A program made the translations under genes and the position numbers. The notes beneath the pieces were generated by a model, which worked only from the letters and a program-made list of their open reading frames with translations, did not search any database and was not told the DNA's origin. This document shows, in pieces, positions 8,463 through 20,931 of a stretch of 64,000 nucleotides of DNA. The DNA comes from Halomonas alkaliantarctica (GTDB lineage Bacteria > Pseudomonadota > Gammaproteobacteria > Pseudomonadales > Halomonadaceae), in NCBI RefSeq assembly GCF_029854215.1, contig NZ_CP122961.1, forward strand, positions 496,001 to 560,000, given 5' to 3'. How positions within the stretch are numbered: the first letter of the stretch is position 1; each line of letters opens with the position of its first letter.

Positions 8463-9083
8463 TTAAGGTGCTTGACGTTGATAGAGCCGTGCAGTGCTTT
8501 CGCCCGCCTGGGTTTCGCGGTGCAATAGCCAGTTGGTGGGCACCTTGGGAGCGAGCGACGTCTCGGTTTCCAGGTAAATCATTGCCTCGTTATCAAGCCA
8601 GCCGCTATTTTCCAGCGCCGTACAACACGGCGCGGCCAATTGCTGATGGAAGGGCGGGTCGAGAAAGACCAGCGTATAGGGCTTGGCTGGGCACGTCAGG
8701 TAGGCTTGAACGTCGTTAACATGCACCGCGCTTGCGGTAATGTTGAGCGATGCCAGATTGGTCGACAGCTGCTCCGCTACTCGCGGGTTGCGCTCGACAA
8801 AATCGACCCAGGCCGCGCCGCGAGACACGGCTTCAATGCCCAGCGCGCCGGTACCTGCGAATAGGTCGAGTACCTGTTGCCCGTAAAGCTGTTGGCCGAG
8901 CCAGTTGAACAGCGTTTCACGCACGCGGTCTGGGGTTGGACGCAAGCCAGGGCTATCCAATATCGGCAACTGACGGCGGCGGAACTCACCGCCGATAATG
9001 CGCAGTTTGCCAGGTTGTTGAACGCCACGCCGAGTAGATGCAAGGCGGGGAGCAGAAGATTTAGGGGGGCGTTTTCGTGTCAT
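8463..9083 (-). CDS. rsmD: 16S rRNA m2G966 methyltransferase
   Basis: SAM-dependent enzyme that methylates G966 of 16S rRNA in the 30S subunit. LRIIGGEFRRRQLP and RPTPDRVRETLFNWL are the RsmD N-terminal signatures. VLDLFAGTGALGIEAVSRGA is the SAM-binding motif I, and VFLDPPF is the catalytic DPPF motif IV. The ATG at 9083 (206 residues) was preferred to the one at 9113, which adds ten residues with no family match. It is divergent from ftsY with a 90-base gap, the conserved gammaproteobacterial arrangement. Confidence 0.93.
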   Translation of the reverse strand: MTRKRPPKSSAPRLASTRRGVQQPGKLRIIGGEFRRRQLPILDSPGLRPTPDRVRETLFNWLGQQLYGQQVLDLFAGTGALGIEAVSRGAAWVDFVERNPRVAEQLSTNLASLNITASAVHVNDVQAYLTCPAKPYTLVFLDPPFHQQLAAPCCTALENSGWLDNEAMIYLETETSLAPKVPTNWLLHRETQAGESTARLYQRQAP

Positions 9084-9173
9084 GAAACGGATTGTAGCGG
9101 GCTGTTTATCCAAAGTCTTGGATTACGGTGTTAGCATAACCTTAATGTCCACTATTTATGTCGGGTAACACTC

Positions 9174-10465
<1,292 letters not shown>

Positions 10466-10469
<4 letters not shown>

Positions 10470-11134
10470 TCGCTTTTGAGCATGTGGGAAAACGCTACGG
10501 CGGGCGCTTTGAGGCGCTGGCGCATCTTAACTTTCGCGTTGCCCGGGGCGAGATGGTGTTTCTTACCGGCCACTCCGGGGCGGGGAAAAGCTCGTTACTA
10601 CGCCTAGTGATGCGCCTAGAGAAACCTAGCCGTGGGCGCGTCGTTGTGGCAGGGCACGACATTGCCCAGCTGCATGCCAGCCAAGTGCCATTCTATCGGC
10701 GCCAAATTGGCGTGGTTTTCCAGGATCATCAGCTGCTCTTTGATCGCAGCATTTTTCACAATGTCTCTCTACCGCTGGAGATTCAAGGGGTTGAGCCTCG
10801 GGAAGCCGCCCGCCGAGTACGTGCCGCGTTAGATAAAGTGGGGCTGCTGCATCGTGAAAAGGCGTTGCCCATAGAACTCTCCGGCGGCGAGCAGCAGCGG
10901 GTAGGCATTGCCCGGGCGGTGGTTAATAAGCCCGCGCTGCTGCTTGCTGATGAACCGACGGGCAACCTGGATCCCCAACTCTCGGCGGATATCATGGCGC
11001 TGTTTGAGGACTTTAATCGGATTGGTACCACGGTGATGATCGCCAGCCACGATTTGGCCCTGATTGCCCGTCTGCGCCACCGCATCCTGCGCTTAAGCGA
11101 CGGCAGGCTGGTCGCCGATGAGGGGGCGGTATGA
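10466..11134 (+). CDS. ftsE: Cell division ATP-binding protein FtsE
   Basis: ABC-type ATPase of 222 residues that pairs with FtsX at the septum, where ATP hydrolysis activates peptidoglycan hydrolases through EnvC-type partners. Walker A is GHSGAGKSS, the ABC signature is [14 protein letters not shown], and Walker B is [12 protein letters not shown] with the switch His in IASHD. It overlaps ftsY upstream and ftsX downstream by four bases each, so ftsY-ftsE-ftsX form a translationally coupled operon. Confidence 0.97.
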
Positions 11135-12180
11135 AGTCATCAACGACACCCAAGCGTCGTCAGGGTGCGGCATTAAAAACGCCGCGCAAAGCCGCTGTTA
11201 AACCAGCGGTTGAGAAAGCCCGAGTCCCACAACGGGGCGCCAGATCACAGCAGACGCGCTTTTCCAGCCGTCTGCGGGCATGGGGTCGCCATCACCGCAG
11301 CATGGCGTGGGATAGCTTTCAGCGCTTGATACGCTATCCGCTGGGTAATCTCCTGACCATGCTGGCGATCGCTATTGCACTGGTACTGCCTGCGGCGCTG
11401 TGGCTAACCCTGGACAGCGCGCGGTTGTTGGATGCAGAGCTTGATGAGAGCGCCACCCTAACGGTCTACCTGGAGTTGAGCGCCGATGATGCCCAGTCGC
11501 TGCGTATCGAAGAGGCGGTCAACGCGGAACCGGACGTGCTCGAAACCCAACTGATCAGCGCCGAGCAGGGGATGGCGGAGTTCCAGCAGTCGCTGGGGCT
11601 AGATGATGCCTTGGCAGGGCTGGAGAGTAACCCGCTGCCTATCAGCATGGTGGTGCGCCCGGAAAGCGTTGACCCGGTTGCCATGCAGCAGTTGGCCGCC
11701 CGCCTTGAAGCGCTCACTGGGGTTGATGAGGTGCGCCTTGACCTGGCCTGGGTGGAGCGGCTGCGAAACCTGGCGGAACTAGGCCGACGTGTGGCGCTGG
11801 CGCTGGGTGCGCTGTTTGGTTTAGGCGTGCTGCTGGTGGTCGGCAATACTATTCGCCTCTCGGTGGAGAGTCGCCGCCGGGAAATTGAAGTCGTGATGCT
11901 CATTGGCGCTACGCATGCCTTTGTGCGACGGCCTTTTCTTTATAGCGGCGCTTGGTACGGTTTTGGCGGTGGGCTGTTGGCGCTGGCTTTGTTAGGCCTG
12001 GGCAATCACTGGCTTTCCCTGCCGGTAGCCGCTCTGGCGGCCAGTTACGGAGCGAGTTTCTCTTTGCCCCAACTTGACGTGACAGGCTCTACAATTCTGC
12101 TATCTTGCAGTACACTACTAGGTTGGTTGGGTGCCTGGTTGGCGGTGACTCGTCATCTCTCAAGCATTCGGCCACGATAA
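11131..12180 (+). CDS. ftsX: Cell division protein FtsX
   Basis: Inner-membrane partner of FtsE, 349 residues. About 70 basic, Lys/Arg/Ala-rich cytoplasmic residues precede the first membrane helix (LLTMLAIAIALVLPAALWLTL). A periplasmic domain of about 120 residues follows (LDESATLTVYLELSADDAQ), then three more helices. The ESRRREIEVVMLIGAT segment is the conserved FtsX cytoplasmic loop. The basic N-terminal extension is longer than in E. coli. Start overlaps the ftsE stop. Confidence 0.95.
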   Translation: MKSSTTPKRRQGAALKTPRKAAVKPAVEKARVPQRGARSQQTRFSSRLRAWGRHHRSMAWDSFQRLIRYPLGNLLTMLAIAIALVLPAALWLTLDSARLLDAELDESATLTVYLELSADDAQSLRIEEAVNAEPDVLETQLISAEQGMAEFQQSLGLDDALAGLESNPLPISMVVRPESVDPVAMQQLAARLEALTGVDEVRLDLAWVERLRNLAELGRRVALALGALFGLGVLLVVGNTIRLSVESRRREIEVVMLIGATHAFVRRPFLYSGAWYGFGGGLLALALLGLGNHWLSLPVAALAASYGASFSLPQLDVTGSTILLSCSTLLGWLGAWLAVTRHLSSIRPR

Positions 12181-12362
12181 TTGATAGATTTTAGGCAGTT
12201 AATGCGATACGGCTGGTGATGCTTAACCTGCGAACTTTATGCTGGCGTTAGGGTCTTAGTTTCGCAGACTTTTTATGACTGAATTAGTATCACGGTTTTG
12301 TAATAGGTTATTGATAACGTGCTACGTCAACCACGATGGGTTACAGGGGAGACCACCTGCAC

Positions 12363-13229
12363 ATGAGCACTAGTCTTCTACCGGTGGGGCAGCTTTCGCC
12401 CGGCGGCGATCTGGGCGGTTATATCCGCGCGGTCAATGGAATTTCGGTATTAACAGCCGATGAAGAGCGCGAACTCGCTTATCGTCTCTATGATGAAGGT
12501 GATCTGGAAGCCGCTCGTCGTTTGGTACTGTCGCATTTGCGCTTTGTGGTGCATATCGCGCGAAGCTATTCGGGCTATGGGTTGCCTCAAGCGGATCTGA
12601 TTCAAGAGGGTAACGTTGGCTTGATGAAAGCCGTCAAGCGCTTCGATCCGAACCAGGGCGTGCGTCTGGTTTCGTTTGCCGTGCATTGGATTAAAGCGGA
12701 AATCCACGAATTTGTGCTGCGCAACTGGCGGATCGTTAAAATCGCCACGACCAAAGCCCAGCGTAAGCTGTTCTTTAATCTGCGCGGTGCCAAGAAGCGT
12801 TTGGCATGGTTGAATAACGACGAAGTGGCCGCCATCGCCAAGGATCTCGACGTTAAACCTGAGATTGTGCGCGATATGGAAGGGCGCTTGTCGTCTTACG
12901 ATGCAGGCTATGATGCCCCGGCAGGCGATGATGAAGAGAGCACCTATCAAGCTCCGGTGCACTTCCTGGATGATTCCGCGTCCGACCCTGCCACGCAACT
13001 GGAAGATAGCAACTTCGAGGAAGACTCGACGCGTCGTTTACAGCTTGCCCTTGAAGGGCTGGATGAGCGCTCGCGGGATATTCTCCAGCGCCGCTGGCTG
13101 GCCGATAGCAAAGAGACGCTGCATGATCTGGCCGATGTTTACGGGGTCAGCGCGGAGCGTATTCGCCAGCTGGAAAAAAATGCCATGAAAAAGCTACGTC
13201 AGAAAATGGGCGAGGCAATGGTGGCTTAA
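12363..13229 (+). CDS. rpoH: RNA polymerase heat-shock sigma factor sigma-32
   Basis: 288-residue sigma-70 family factor that directs heat-shock transcription. Region 2 contains [18 protein letters not shown] sequence, [19 protein letters not shown] and [22 protein letters not shown]. The RpoH box QRKLFFNLR, specific to sigma-32, follows. Region 4 ends with the helix-turn-helix ([27 protein letters not shown]). The start at 12363 follows AGGGGAGA; an in-frame ATG 27 bases upstream is less likely. Placed after ftsX as in E. coli, but with a 182-base gap that probably holds its own promoters. Any RNA thermosensor in the mRNA cannot be judged by eye. Confidence 0.96.
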   Translation: MSTSLLPVGQLSPGGDLGGYIRAVNGISVLTADEERELAYRLYDEGDLEAARRLVLSHLRFVVHIARSYSGYGLPQADLIQEGNVGLMKAVKRFDPNQGVRLVSFAVHWIKAEIHEFVLRNWRIVKIATTKAQRKLFFNLRGAKKRLAWLNNDEVAAIAKDLDVKPEIVRDMEGRLSSYDAGYDAPAGDDEESTYQAPVHFLDDSASDPATQLEDSNFEEDSTRRLQLALEGLDERSRDILQRRWLADSKETLHDLADVYGVSAERIRQLEKNAMKKLRQKMGEAMVA

Positions 13230-13285
13230 CGTCCCTTGCTAGCTTAAAGCAGTATCAAGGTAGCGTTTGTCGCTATTTCAGCATC

Positions 13286-13323
13286 AAAAAAACCGGCTCA
13301 CTTTAAAGGAGCCGGTTTTTTTT
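13286..13323. terminator. Bidirectional terminator between rpoH and slmA
   Basis: AAAACCGGCTC, a 9-base loop, GAGCCGGTTTT, with a run of A before and of T after. It serves both convergent transcripts. Confidence 0.9.
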
Positions 13324-13342
13324 GTGCCACCAATACGCTCGC

Positions 13343-13951
13343 CTAAGCGGGCTGTGCCGTGGCGCGCAGTAAGTGGGCTGACAGCAGCGACCACTGATCT
13401 TCCCAGTGTTCGGTGGGCAGGCGCTTAAAGTCGCTGCGCACATACTGGGAAATTCGCCCCTCCGCCTGGGCCGCTAGCAAATTGGCAACGGCAGACGCGG
13501 GGATAGTGGGGCGCAGGCCTTCACGCAGCTCGGCTTCACGCAGAATCTGCTTGAGCTGCGTTTCCAGGCGCTCGAACAGCTGGTTAACCCGCTGGCGTAG
13601 CCGAGCGGTTTCACCGGTAAGCACGTCGCCGCCCATTACACGGGCCAATCCAGGGTTTTTTTCAGCAAAACCTAATAGCAGCGCTAAGATGGTGCCGCAG
13701 CGCGTAGTAGCGTCGGGTACGTCTGCTAAAATACGCGTTATACGCTCAAAAATGCTCTCTTCAATAAAGTCGATGAGCCCCTCAAACATACGCGCTTTGC
13801 TGGGGAAGTGGCGGTAGAGCGCCGCTTCTGAAACGCCTACCTGGCGGGCGAGGGCGGCTGTGGTAATGCGCTTGCCGCTATCTTCCTCAAGCATCAATGC
13901 CAGGGCTTGGAGAATCTGCTCGCGGCGGCGAGGTTTTTGATCTTCGCTCAT
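13343..13951 (-). CDS. slmA: Nucleoid occlusion factor SlmA
   Basis: TetR-fold DNA-binding protein of 202 residues that binds chromosomal SBS sites and blocks FtsZ polymerisation over the nucleoid. RREQILQALALMLEED and ITTAALARQVGVSEAALYRHFPSKARMFEGLI form the helix-turn-helix region, nearly identical to E. coli SlmA. GFAEKNPGLARVMGGDVL and RINQLFERLE-like (RVNQLFERLETQLKQIL) segments support SlmA over a generic TetR. It lies 19 bases after argB and is probably the last gene of the coaBC-dut-algC-argB cluster. Confidence 0.93.
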   Translation of the reverse strand: MSEDQKPRRREQILQALALMLEEDSGKRITTAALARQVGVSEAALYRHFPSKARMFEGLIDFIEESIFERITRILADVPDATTRCGTILALLLGFAEKNPGLARVMGGDVLTGETARLRQRVNQLFERLETQLKQILREAELREGLRPTIPASAVANLLAAQAEGRISQYVRSDFKRLPTEHWEDQWSLLSAHLLRATAQPA

Positions 13952-13970
13952 AATGTGGCCTCCGTCGCGG

Positions 13971-14891
<921 letters not shown>

Positions 14892-14980
14892 TTATTATGC
14901 TGCTAACGTTTATGCTGATTGAGTGATGAGGGTCGCGCTTTCTAGGTGGTCGCGATCCCTTCAGCGCCTAACTATTTTGC

Positions 14981-15028
14981 GAGCTATTTACCGAGCCATT
15001 TGAAGAGCTATTTGAAAAGCTATCTGTC
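14981..15028. repeat. 12-base degenerate tandem repeat, four copies
   Basis: GAGCTATTTACC, GAGCCATTTGAA, GAGCTATTTGAA and AAGCTATCTGTC run head to tail between argB and algC and end at the algC stop codon. Confidence 0.6.
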
Positions 15029-16425
15029 TAGTCGGGTAGCTCAATGTCTGGCGCGACGCGCAAAAGCGCGTCGTTAAAAACGGCTTTGATGCGTGCTAGC
15101 GCGGCATCGTCTTTACCTTCAAAGCGCATTACCAGGGCTGGCGTGGTGTTAGAGGCGCGGCACAGGCCCCAGCCATCCTGGTAGTCAACACGGATACCGT
15201 CCAAAGTTGTTTTGATACCTTCGCCGAAGTCGCCCTCGCGAGCAAGCTTATCCACCAGAGAAAATTTGTTATCGTCGGTAACCGCAATATTAATTTCCGG
15301 GGTAGCCACGTCTTGGGGGAAGTTGGCAAAAAACGTATCGGCGTCGTCGGCTTGGTTGGCGAAAATCTCCACCAGCCGAGCGGCGGCATAGAGACCATCG
15401 TCAAAGCCATACCAGCGCTCTTTGAAAAAAATGTGCCCGCTCATCTCACCGCCAAGCTGGGCGCCGGTCTCCTGCATGCGCGCCTTGATCATCGAATGTC
15501 CGGTACGCCACATTTCCGGTTCGCCGCCGGCCTCGCTGATGACTTTGACCAGGTTGCCGGTGCACTTAATATCGAAAATAACCTTGGCCCCGGGTTGGCG
15601 CGCGAGCATATCGGTGGCAAACACCATTAGCAGGTGGTCGGGATAAATCAGCTTGCCAGAGGGGGTGACAACGCCCAGGCGGTCGCCATCACCATCGAAG
15701 GCAAGTCCAATGTCGGCCCTGGTTTCATGCACTTTGCGGATCAGATCCTGGACATTTTCCGGCTTGCCGGGATCAGGGTGATGATTGGGAAAGTTGCCGT
15801 CAATTTCGGCAAACAGCGGAATGGTCTCAATACCTAATCGTGCCAGCAGCTGCGGGCCGAGCTCCCCGGCAACGCCGTTACCGCAGTCGACCACGGCCTT
15901 GATCGGTCGATTGATTTTAACGTCGCTTAGAATGCGCGCTAAGTAGCGTTCACGGATGTCCTGCTGGCTGATGCGCCCTTGAATATTGTCCAAGTTACTG
16001 TCTAGGTTGCCGGACTGGATACGCTCGAAAAGGGCGGTAATCGCATCGCCAGACAGCGTTTCGCCGTTAAGCACGATTTTAAAGCCGTTATAGTCGGGGG
16101 GATTATGGCTACCGGTGACCATCACCCCCGATTGGGTGCCCTCCAGTGTATGAGTGGCGAAGTAGAGCACCGGGGTGGGTACCATGCCGATGTCGATCAC
16201 GTCGCGACCTGCGGCGTTCAGGCCCCGCATCAGCGCTGCTTGTAGTCGAGCGCCTGAAAGGCGCCCGTCGCGGGCTACGACCACGCTGGATTCGCCTCGT
16301 GCGGCGGCTTCAGAGCCGACGGCACGCCCGATCATTTCGACCGTCTCTTCAGTTAGCGTGTCGTCAACGATACCGCGAATATCGTAGGCGCGAAAAATCG
16401 AAGCAGGTACAGAGTGTGCGTTCAT
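15028..16425 (-). CDS. algC: Phosphomannomutase/phosphoglucomutase
   Basis: Interconverts mannose or glucose 6- and 1-phosphates, feeding surface polysaccharide and LPS sugar nucleotides. 465 residues in four domains. FRAYDIRGI opens the protein. The phosphoserine loop is TGSHNPPDYNGFK, the metal-binding loop AFDGDGDRLGV, and the sugar-binding loop GGEMSGHIFF. Closest in character to Pseudomonas AlgC. Located in coaBC-dut-algC-argB order as in pseudomonads. No alginate genes are visible here, so the specific polymer supplied is unknown. Confidence 0.95.
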   Translation of the reverse strand: MNAHSVPASIFRAYDIRGIVDDTLTEETVEMIGRAVGSEAAARGESSVVVARDGRLSGARLQAALMRGLNAAGRDVIDIGMVPTPVLYFATHTLEGTQSGVMVTGSHNPPDYNGFKIVLNGETLSGDAITALFERIQSGNLDSNLDNIQGRISQQDIRERYLARILSDVKINRPIKAVVDCGNGVAGELGPQLLARLGIETIPLFAEIDGNFPNHHPDPGKPENVQDLIRKVHETRADIGLAFDGDGDRLGVVTPSGKLIYPDHLLMVFATDMLARQPGAKVIFDIKCTGNLVKVISEAGGEPEMWRTGHSMIKARMQETGAQLGGEMSGHIFFKERWYGFDDGLYAAARLVEIFANQADDADTFFANFPQDVATPEINIAVTDDNKFSLVDKLAREGDFGEGIKTTLDGIRVDYQDGWGLCRASNTTPALVMRFEGKDDAALARIKAVFNDALLRVAPDIELPD

Positions 16426-16487
16426 AGGGCTTCCCAGCTAAACGGACGTTTCCTTAAAAAGGCTTCCTAAGCAGGCGTGATGGCTCG

Positions 16488-16946
16488 CTACTGACTGCCC
16501 GTACTGCCAAACCCGCCGCTGCCCCGGGAGGAGTCTTCAAAGGCGTCGACCAAGGAGAGTTCAGCTTGCACGACAGGCACCAGCACGTACTGTGCCAGCC
16601 GATCAAAAGGGGTTAGCGTAAACGTACTTTGACCACGGTTCCAGACCGAAATCATCAGTTCGCCCTGGTAATCTGAGTCGATCAAACCCACTAAATTGCC
16701 CAGCACGATGCCATGTTTATGCCCCAAACCAGAGCGCGGCAGGATCATGCCCGCCAAACCTGGATCTTCAATATAGATGGCAATCCCGGTGCGTACGAGC
16801 TGACAATCTCCGGGCGCTAGTATTAACGGCTCATCCAGCAGGGCGCGCAGATCCATTCCCGCCGAGCCAGCCGTCGCGTAGGCAGGGAGGTAGTCGTGCA
16901 AACGGTCATCTAATACTTTGCACTGTAGTCGGGGGCGGGCACTCAT
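16488..16946 (-). CDS. dut: dUTP diphosphatase
   Basis: Hydrolyses dUTP to dUMP and pyrophosphate, keeping uracil out of DNA and supplying dTMP synthesis. 152 residues, trimeric type. Motifs are AGMDLRALL (1), [18 protein letters not shown] (2) then LIDSDYQGE (3), FDRLAQYV (4) and the C-terminal [10 protein letters not shown] (5). Its start overlaps the coaBC stop by four bases. Confidence 0.97.
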   Translation of the reverse strand: MSARPRLQCKVLDDRLHDYLPAYATAGSAGMDLRALLDEPLILAPGDCQLVRTGIAIYIEDPGLAGMILPRSGLGHKHGIVLGNLVGLIDSDYQGELMISVWNRGQSTFTLTPFDRLAQYVLVPVVQAELSLVDAFEDSSRGSGGFGSTGSQ

Positions 16947-18238
16947 TGAGACTCTCCAGAAGTTTTCTTAGCGGCTGTTTTAGGAAGCAGGGCGAGCGCT
17001 TGACGGATGATGATGGTGGCCAGTTGGGTCTTCGGCTGCGCTGTTTCTGAGCGGCTCTCGACGCCTTGAGGGGTGCGCCAGAGTAACCAGGCGGCGTTCT
17101 GATCGCTGCCAAAGCCCAGGCCCGCCTGGGAAACGTCGTTGGCGACGATCATGTCTAACCCTTTGCGCTGTAATTTATCCCGTGCGTAGCGCTCAACCTC
17201 TTGGGTTTCGGCGGCAAAGCCAATCACTAGCGGGCGTTGTTTAGCGGGCAGTGCTGCGACGCTGGCGATAATATCGGGATTTTTAACCAGGGTCAGGGTG
17301 AGTGTGTCGCTATCGTCCTGCTTTTTGAGCTTATGCTCGGCAGGGGCTGCGGCTCGATAGTCGGCGACGGCCGCGCAGCCGATAAAAAGTGCCGCCTGTG
17401 GCGCTAGCCGCTGAGCTTCAGCGTGCATCTGTTCGGCTGACTCAACGTCAATCCGCGTCACGCCCCGAGGGGTGGGTAGGTTAACCGGCCCGCTGATCAG
17501 CGTCACCTTTGCGCCTTCAGCTTCCGCGGCTGCGGCCAGGGCAAAGCCCATTTTTCCCGAGCTGTGATTGGAGAGATAGCGTACGGGATCCAGCGGCTCA
17601 CGGGTTGGGCCAGCGGTAATCACAATATGGGGAGCATGTGAGTGGGGTGCTGTGGTGAGAGGCGCTACAAACAGCGCCATTACCGCGCTAAAAATCTCTT
17701 CAGGCTCGCTCATGCGGCCTGGCCCCACATCGCCACAGGCTTGATCCCCTGCGGCAGGGCCTATGGGCTGCCAGCCGTCATGCTCCAGCTGCACTACATT
17801 GCGCTGGGTGGCAGGGTGTCGCCACATGGCCTGGTTCATCGCCGGGGCAATCAGTTTGGGCGCTTCAGAGGCCAGGCAGAGCGTGGTGAGCAGGTCGTCG
17901 GCCATGCCGTGCACCAAGCGAGCGATAAGGTCGGCAGTCGCCGGAGCGATCAATACGACGTCCGCCCAGCGGGCCAATTCAATATGGCCCATACCCGCTT
18001 CGGCTTCGGGATCGAGCAAGGAGGTGCGCACGGGCTCACCGGAGAGCGCCTGCAGCGTGAGCGGGGTAATAAAGGCCTGTGCCCCGTCGGTCATCACCAC
18101 GCGCACCTCGCAGCCCGCTTGCTTGAGCAGGCGTACAATCAGCGCGCTTTTGTAAGCTGCGATACCCGCACTGACGCCTAGCAGTATGCGTTTGCCTGCG
18201 AGCGTCGAGGCGCTTGTCGAGTTAACAGCAGAGGCCAT
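16943..18238 (-). CDS. coaBC: Bifunctional phosphopantothenoylcysteine decarboxylase/synthetase
   Basis: Makes 4'-phosphopantetheine precursors of coenzyme A: the CoaB domain joins phosphopantothenate and cysteine (CTP), and the CoaC domain decarboxylates the product with FMN. 431 residues from the ATG at 18238; the frame is open further upstream, but that would run into radC. CoaC part: [14 protein letters not shown] [20 protein letters not shown] (PxMNxxMW) and the catalytic Cys in [13 protein letters not shown]. CoaB part: [25 protein letters not shown]. The start has only a weak ribosome site. Confidence 0.95.
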   Translation of the reverse strand: MASAVNSTSASTLAGKRILLGVSAGIAAYKSALIVRLLKQAGCEVRVVMTDGAQAFITPLTLQALSGEPVRTSLLDPEAEAGMGHIELARWADVVLIAPATADLIARLVHGMADDLLTTLCLASEAPKLIAPAMNQAMWRHPATQRNVVQLEHDGWQPIGPAAGDQACGDVGPGRMSEPEEIFSAVMALFVAPLTTAPHSHAPHIVITAGPTREPLDPVRYLSNHSSGKMGFALAAAAEAEGAKVTLISGPVNLPTPRGVTRIDVESAEQMHAEAQRLAPQAALFIGCAAVADYRAAAPAEHKLKKQDDSDTLTLTLVKNPDIIASVAALPAKQRPLVIGFAAETQEVERYARDKLQRKGLDMIVANDVSQAGLGFGSDQNAAWLLWRTPQGVESRSETAQPKTQLATIIIRQALALLPKTAAKKTSGESQ

Positions 18239-18413
18239 GGTCAGTGATCCATATCCGCGTTCGTAAGGAGGCTTACCATACCATTGGCACCAACAATTTG
18301 GCATATTGAGCACAAACAAGGTTAAGCTAGGTTTAATGAGGCTTGTTGCTGTAAAGCTAATTGCGTTGAGGCTGGCTTCGATCAATAAAGATGGGCAGCG
18401 CGGGTGAGGTGCG

Positions 18414-19088
18414 ATGGGAATCAATCACTGGCCGGAAGGTGAGCGGCCCCGGGAAAAGCTATTAAATACTGGAGCACAGGCGCTTTCAGACGCTGAGTTG
18501 CTGGCAATTTTTTTGCGTGTTGGCGTGCAGGGCCGTTCGGCGGTCGATTTAGCGCGTGATTTACTCACTAGTTTCGGCGGTTTGCGTCAACTGCTTGAGG
18601 CCGATCAAGAAAGCTTCTGCACTGCGCGTGGGTTAGGCAGCGCCAAGTACGCACAGCTCCAGGCGACGCTTGAGCTATCGCGACGCCATTTAGCCAGCCA
18701 GTTGGCGCGAGGCAATGCGCTGACATCACCTGCCTTGGTGCGCCACTACCTGAGTTCGCAGCTACGTCATTTAGGGCATGAAGAGTTTGCGGTACTTTTT
18801 TTGGATACCCAGCACCGAATTATTCGCTATGAATCGCTGTTTCGCGGTACCCTAGATAGCGCATCTGTTTACCCTCGCGAAGTTGCCAAGCGCGCGTTAG
18901 AACTGAGCGCTGGCGCTGTTATCCTGGCGCATAACCACCCTTCTGGTGTGGCAGAGCCAAGCGATGCTGATCGACGTATCACGGAACGCTTAAAAGACGC
19001 GCTGGCACTTTTTGACGTGCGCGTGCTGGATCATTTCGTGGTGGGGGATGGAGAAGTGATCTCTTTTGCCGAGCGCGGCTGGCTATAA
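18414..19088 (+). CDS. radC: JAMM-domain protein RadC
   Basis: 224 residues of the RadC (YicR) family; despite the name, a DNA-repair role is not well supported in the literature. The N-terminal helix-hairpin-helix-like part is [25 protein letters not shown]. The C-terminal JAMM metal motif is [14 protein letters not shown], with the upstream acidic and [13 protein letters not shown] segments in place. It is divergent from coaBC with a 175-base gap, a conserved pairing. Confidence 0.95.
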   Translation: MGINHWPEGERPREKLLNTGAQALSDAELLAIFLRVGVQGRSAVDLARDLLTSFGGLRQLLEADQESFCTARGLGSAKYAQLQATLELSRRHLASQLARGNALTSPALVRHYLSSQLRHLGHEEFAVLFLDTQHRIIRYESLFRGTLDSASVYPREVAKRALELSAGAVILAHNHPSGVAEPSDADRRITERLKDALALFDVRVLDHFVVGDGEVISFAERGWL

Positions 19089-19175
19089 GCAGCGTCAGTA
19101 CGTAGTGCCCTATGCAATGTTGACTAAGTAAAATGAGCAAAAAAGTGCTTTTTCAGCCTTTTTTGTGGGTTTTGC

Positions 19176-19204
19176 TTGCTGTAAGTCGGGTGCTCTGGTA
19201 TAAA
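19176..19204 (+). promoter_or_regulatory. Candidate promoter for rpmB-rpmG
   Basis: TGGTATAAAG contains an extended -10 (TG at 19196, TATAAA 19199-19204) with a weak TTGCTG 17 bases upstream. The same ten bases occur before rpsB, which supports a real promoter for ribosomal protein genes. Confidence 0.45.
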
Positions 19205-19346
19205 GTGCCACCTTTAAACTTGGGTTGAATAACGGATTTGGATAAAGCTTGGCGGTTAACGGCGTCGACACCTTCCCTGCTCCGGTTTGCCCGACAGTTT
19301 TGAACACTCAGGTTATTATATCCTGGCCAAGCAGTTGGAGGCTCTA

Positions 19347-19583
19347 ATGTCCAAAGTATGTCAGGTTACCGGCAAGCGTCCGGTAACTGGAAATAACGTT
19401 TCACACTCAATGCGTAAGACACGTCGTCGTTTCTTGCCGAACCTGCATACCCATCGTTTTTGGGTTGAGTCTGAAAACCGCTTCGTCAAGCTGCGCGTTT
19501 CCACTAAAGGAATGCGCATTATTGATAAAAACGGTATCGACGCAGTGTTGGTTGATATTCGTAAGCGCGGCGACGCTATCTAA
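19347..19583 (+). CDS. rpmB: 50S ribosomal protein L28
   Basis: 78 residues, the standard bL28 length. [40 protein letters not shown] and [16 protein letters not shown] are diagnostic. The ATG at 19347 follows TTGGAGG; an upstream in-frame start was rejected because it adds 20 non-conserved residues. Followed by rpmG at 39 bases. Confidence 0.98.
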   Translation: MSKVCQVTGKRPVTGNNVSHSMRKTRRRFLPNLHTHRFWVESENRFVKLRVSTKGMRIIDKNGIDAVLVDIRKRGDAI

Positions 19584-19622
19584 GCCAGCGTTTCGGACCA
19601 AGCATTTTGGAAGGATTAAACC

Positions 19623-19778
19623 ATGCGCGATAAAATCAAGCTGGTGTCTAGTGCCGGTACAGGTCACTTCTACACCACTGATAAGAACAAGCGGAATACT
19701 CCGGATAAATTCGAATTCAAAAAATTCGACCCGGTCATCCGTAAGCACGTGATCTACAAGGAAGCCAAGATCAAGTAA
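19623..19778 (+). CDS. rpmG: 50S ribosomal protein L33
   Basis: 51 residues beginning [19 protein letters not shown] and ending YKEAKIK, the gammaproteobacterial bL33 without zinc-binding cysteines. An AAGGA site precedes the ATG. Forms the usual rpmB-rpmG pair of the large subunit, closed by a terminator. Confidence 0.98.
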   Translation: MRDKIKLVSSAGTGHFYTTDKNKRNTPDKFEFKKFDPVIRKHVIYKEAKIK

Positions 19779-19826
19779 TCGCTTTTGCGATGTTGATCAG
19801 CTTCCACTGCAGGCGAGCGCCTGTTC

Positions 19827-19853
19827 AAAAACCCGGCCTCAAGCCGGGTTTTT
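19827..19853 (+). terminator. Rho-independent terminator after rpmG
   Basis: AAAACCCGGC, CTCA loop, AGCCGGGTTTTT: a G/C-rich stem flanked by A and T runs, 49 bases after the rpmG stop. Confidence 0.9.
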
Positions 19854-19935
19854 GCATGCATGTCTTTCGTGTATCGCATGCTTTGCTAAACCACCTTCAT
19901 TAGGCTGTCATTACAGGCCGGTACGATGTCTCAAT

Positions 19936-20778
19936 ATGCCCGAACTTCCTGAAGTTGAAACCACCCGACGCGGGATTGCTCCCTATATTGAAGGTCAGGA
20001 AGTCACCGAAGTCCTGGTGCGTCAGCCGCGACTGCGTGTGCCAGTGCCCGATGACTTGGCCGAGCGGTTGGTGGGCGCGCGCATTGGGGTGTTGATGCGG
20101 CGTGCAAAATACCTGCAGATTCCTATTCAGGCGGGTGACGCGCTTGAAGGTGACGCTAGCGCGACACTGTTATGGCACTTGGGTATGTCGGGCAGTCTAC
20201 GGATTGCCCGGGTGGGGGATTTGCCTAAAAAACATGACCACGTGGACGTGGTGACTGCCAGCGGCTATGTGCTGCGCTATCACGATCCCCGTCGATTTGG
20301 CTTTGTGGATTGGCAGGCCGCAGACGCAGCGCAGGATAAACGGCTTGCTCACTTGGGCCCAGAGCCGCTGTCTGATGCGTTTAACGGCAAATGGCTGTAT
20401 ACGCTCTCGCGTAACAAACGCGTGGCGGTAAAGCCGTTTCTGATGGATAACCAAGTGGTTGTCGGCGCCGGGAATATCTACGCGGCAGAAGCACTGTTTA
20501 TGGCGGGTATTGATCCGCGCCGGGCGGCGGGAAGAGTTTCCCGTGCTCGCTATGACGCCTTGGCCCTGGCCGTGAAAGAGGTGTTGGCGGCGGCGATTAC
20601 CCAGGGCGGCACCACGCTGCGGGATTTTGTCAGTGGCCAGGGCGAGCCCGGCTACTTCGCCCAACGCCTGAATGTTTATGGTCGCCACGGCCAGCCTTGT
20701 TTGCGCTGTGGCGCTGAGCTTAGGCGCATTACGCTTGGCCAGCGTGCCAGTGTGTTCTGCCCTGGCTGCCAGCGCTAA
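19936..20778 (+). CDS. mutM: Formamidopyrimidine-DNA glycosylase
   Basis: Base-excision repair enzyme that removes 8-oxoguanine and formamidopyrimidines and cuts the strand. 280 residues starting [14 protein letters not shown]: Pro2 is the Schiff-base nucleophile and Glu3 the catalytic acid. The conserved RRAKYLQI Lys, and the H2TH region around [18 protein letters not shown], are present. The C-terminal zinc finger is C-x2-C...C-x2-C (CLRCG, CPGC). The start at 19936 is fixed by the need for Pro2 exposure; an upstream extension in the same frame is not genuine. Confidence 0.97.
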   Translation: MPELPEVETTRRGIAPYIEGQEVTEVLVRQPRLRVPVPDDLAERLVGARIGVLMRRAKYLQIPIQAGDALEGDASATLLWHLGMSGSLRIARVGDLPKKHDHVDVVTASGYVLRYHDPRRFGFVDWQAADAAQDKRLAHLGPEPLSDAFNGKWLYTLSRNKRVAVKPFLMDNQVVVGAGNIYAAEALFMAGIDPRRAAGRVSRARYDALALAVKEVLAAAITQGGTTLRDFVSGQGEPGYFAQRLNVYGRHGQPCLRCGAELRRITLGQRASVFCPGCQR

Positions 20779-20842
20779 TGCCTACCTATCAGTGCTACTG
20801 TTTTATTTAAGTATCGCTTTGCCTCATCTTTTTGCCTTGTCT

Positions 20843-20915
20843 GAGTTTTTAAAACACGGGTTTTTAAGCCCAGGTTTTAAGACACAGGTTTTTAAGGCAA
20901 GGTTTTAAAGACAAA
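20843..20915. repeat. 14-15 base degenerate tandem repeat, five copies
   Basis: Units such as GGGTTTTTAAGCCCA, GGTTTTAAGACACA, GGTTTTTAAGGCAA and GGTTTTAAAGACAAA follow one another in the gap between mutM and rlmI, ending next to the rlmI ribosome site. Confidence 0.6.
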
Positions 20916-20931
20916 ATTTTTGGAGATTGCT

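Noticed and set aside
8440..8465. G/C-rich inverted repeat after rsmD
   Set aside because: Considered as an rsmD terminator, but there is no T run on the minus strand and the stem is short.
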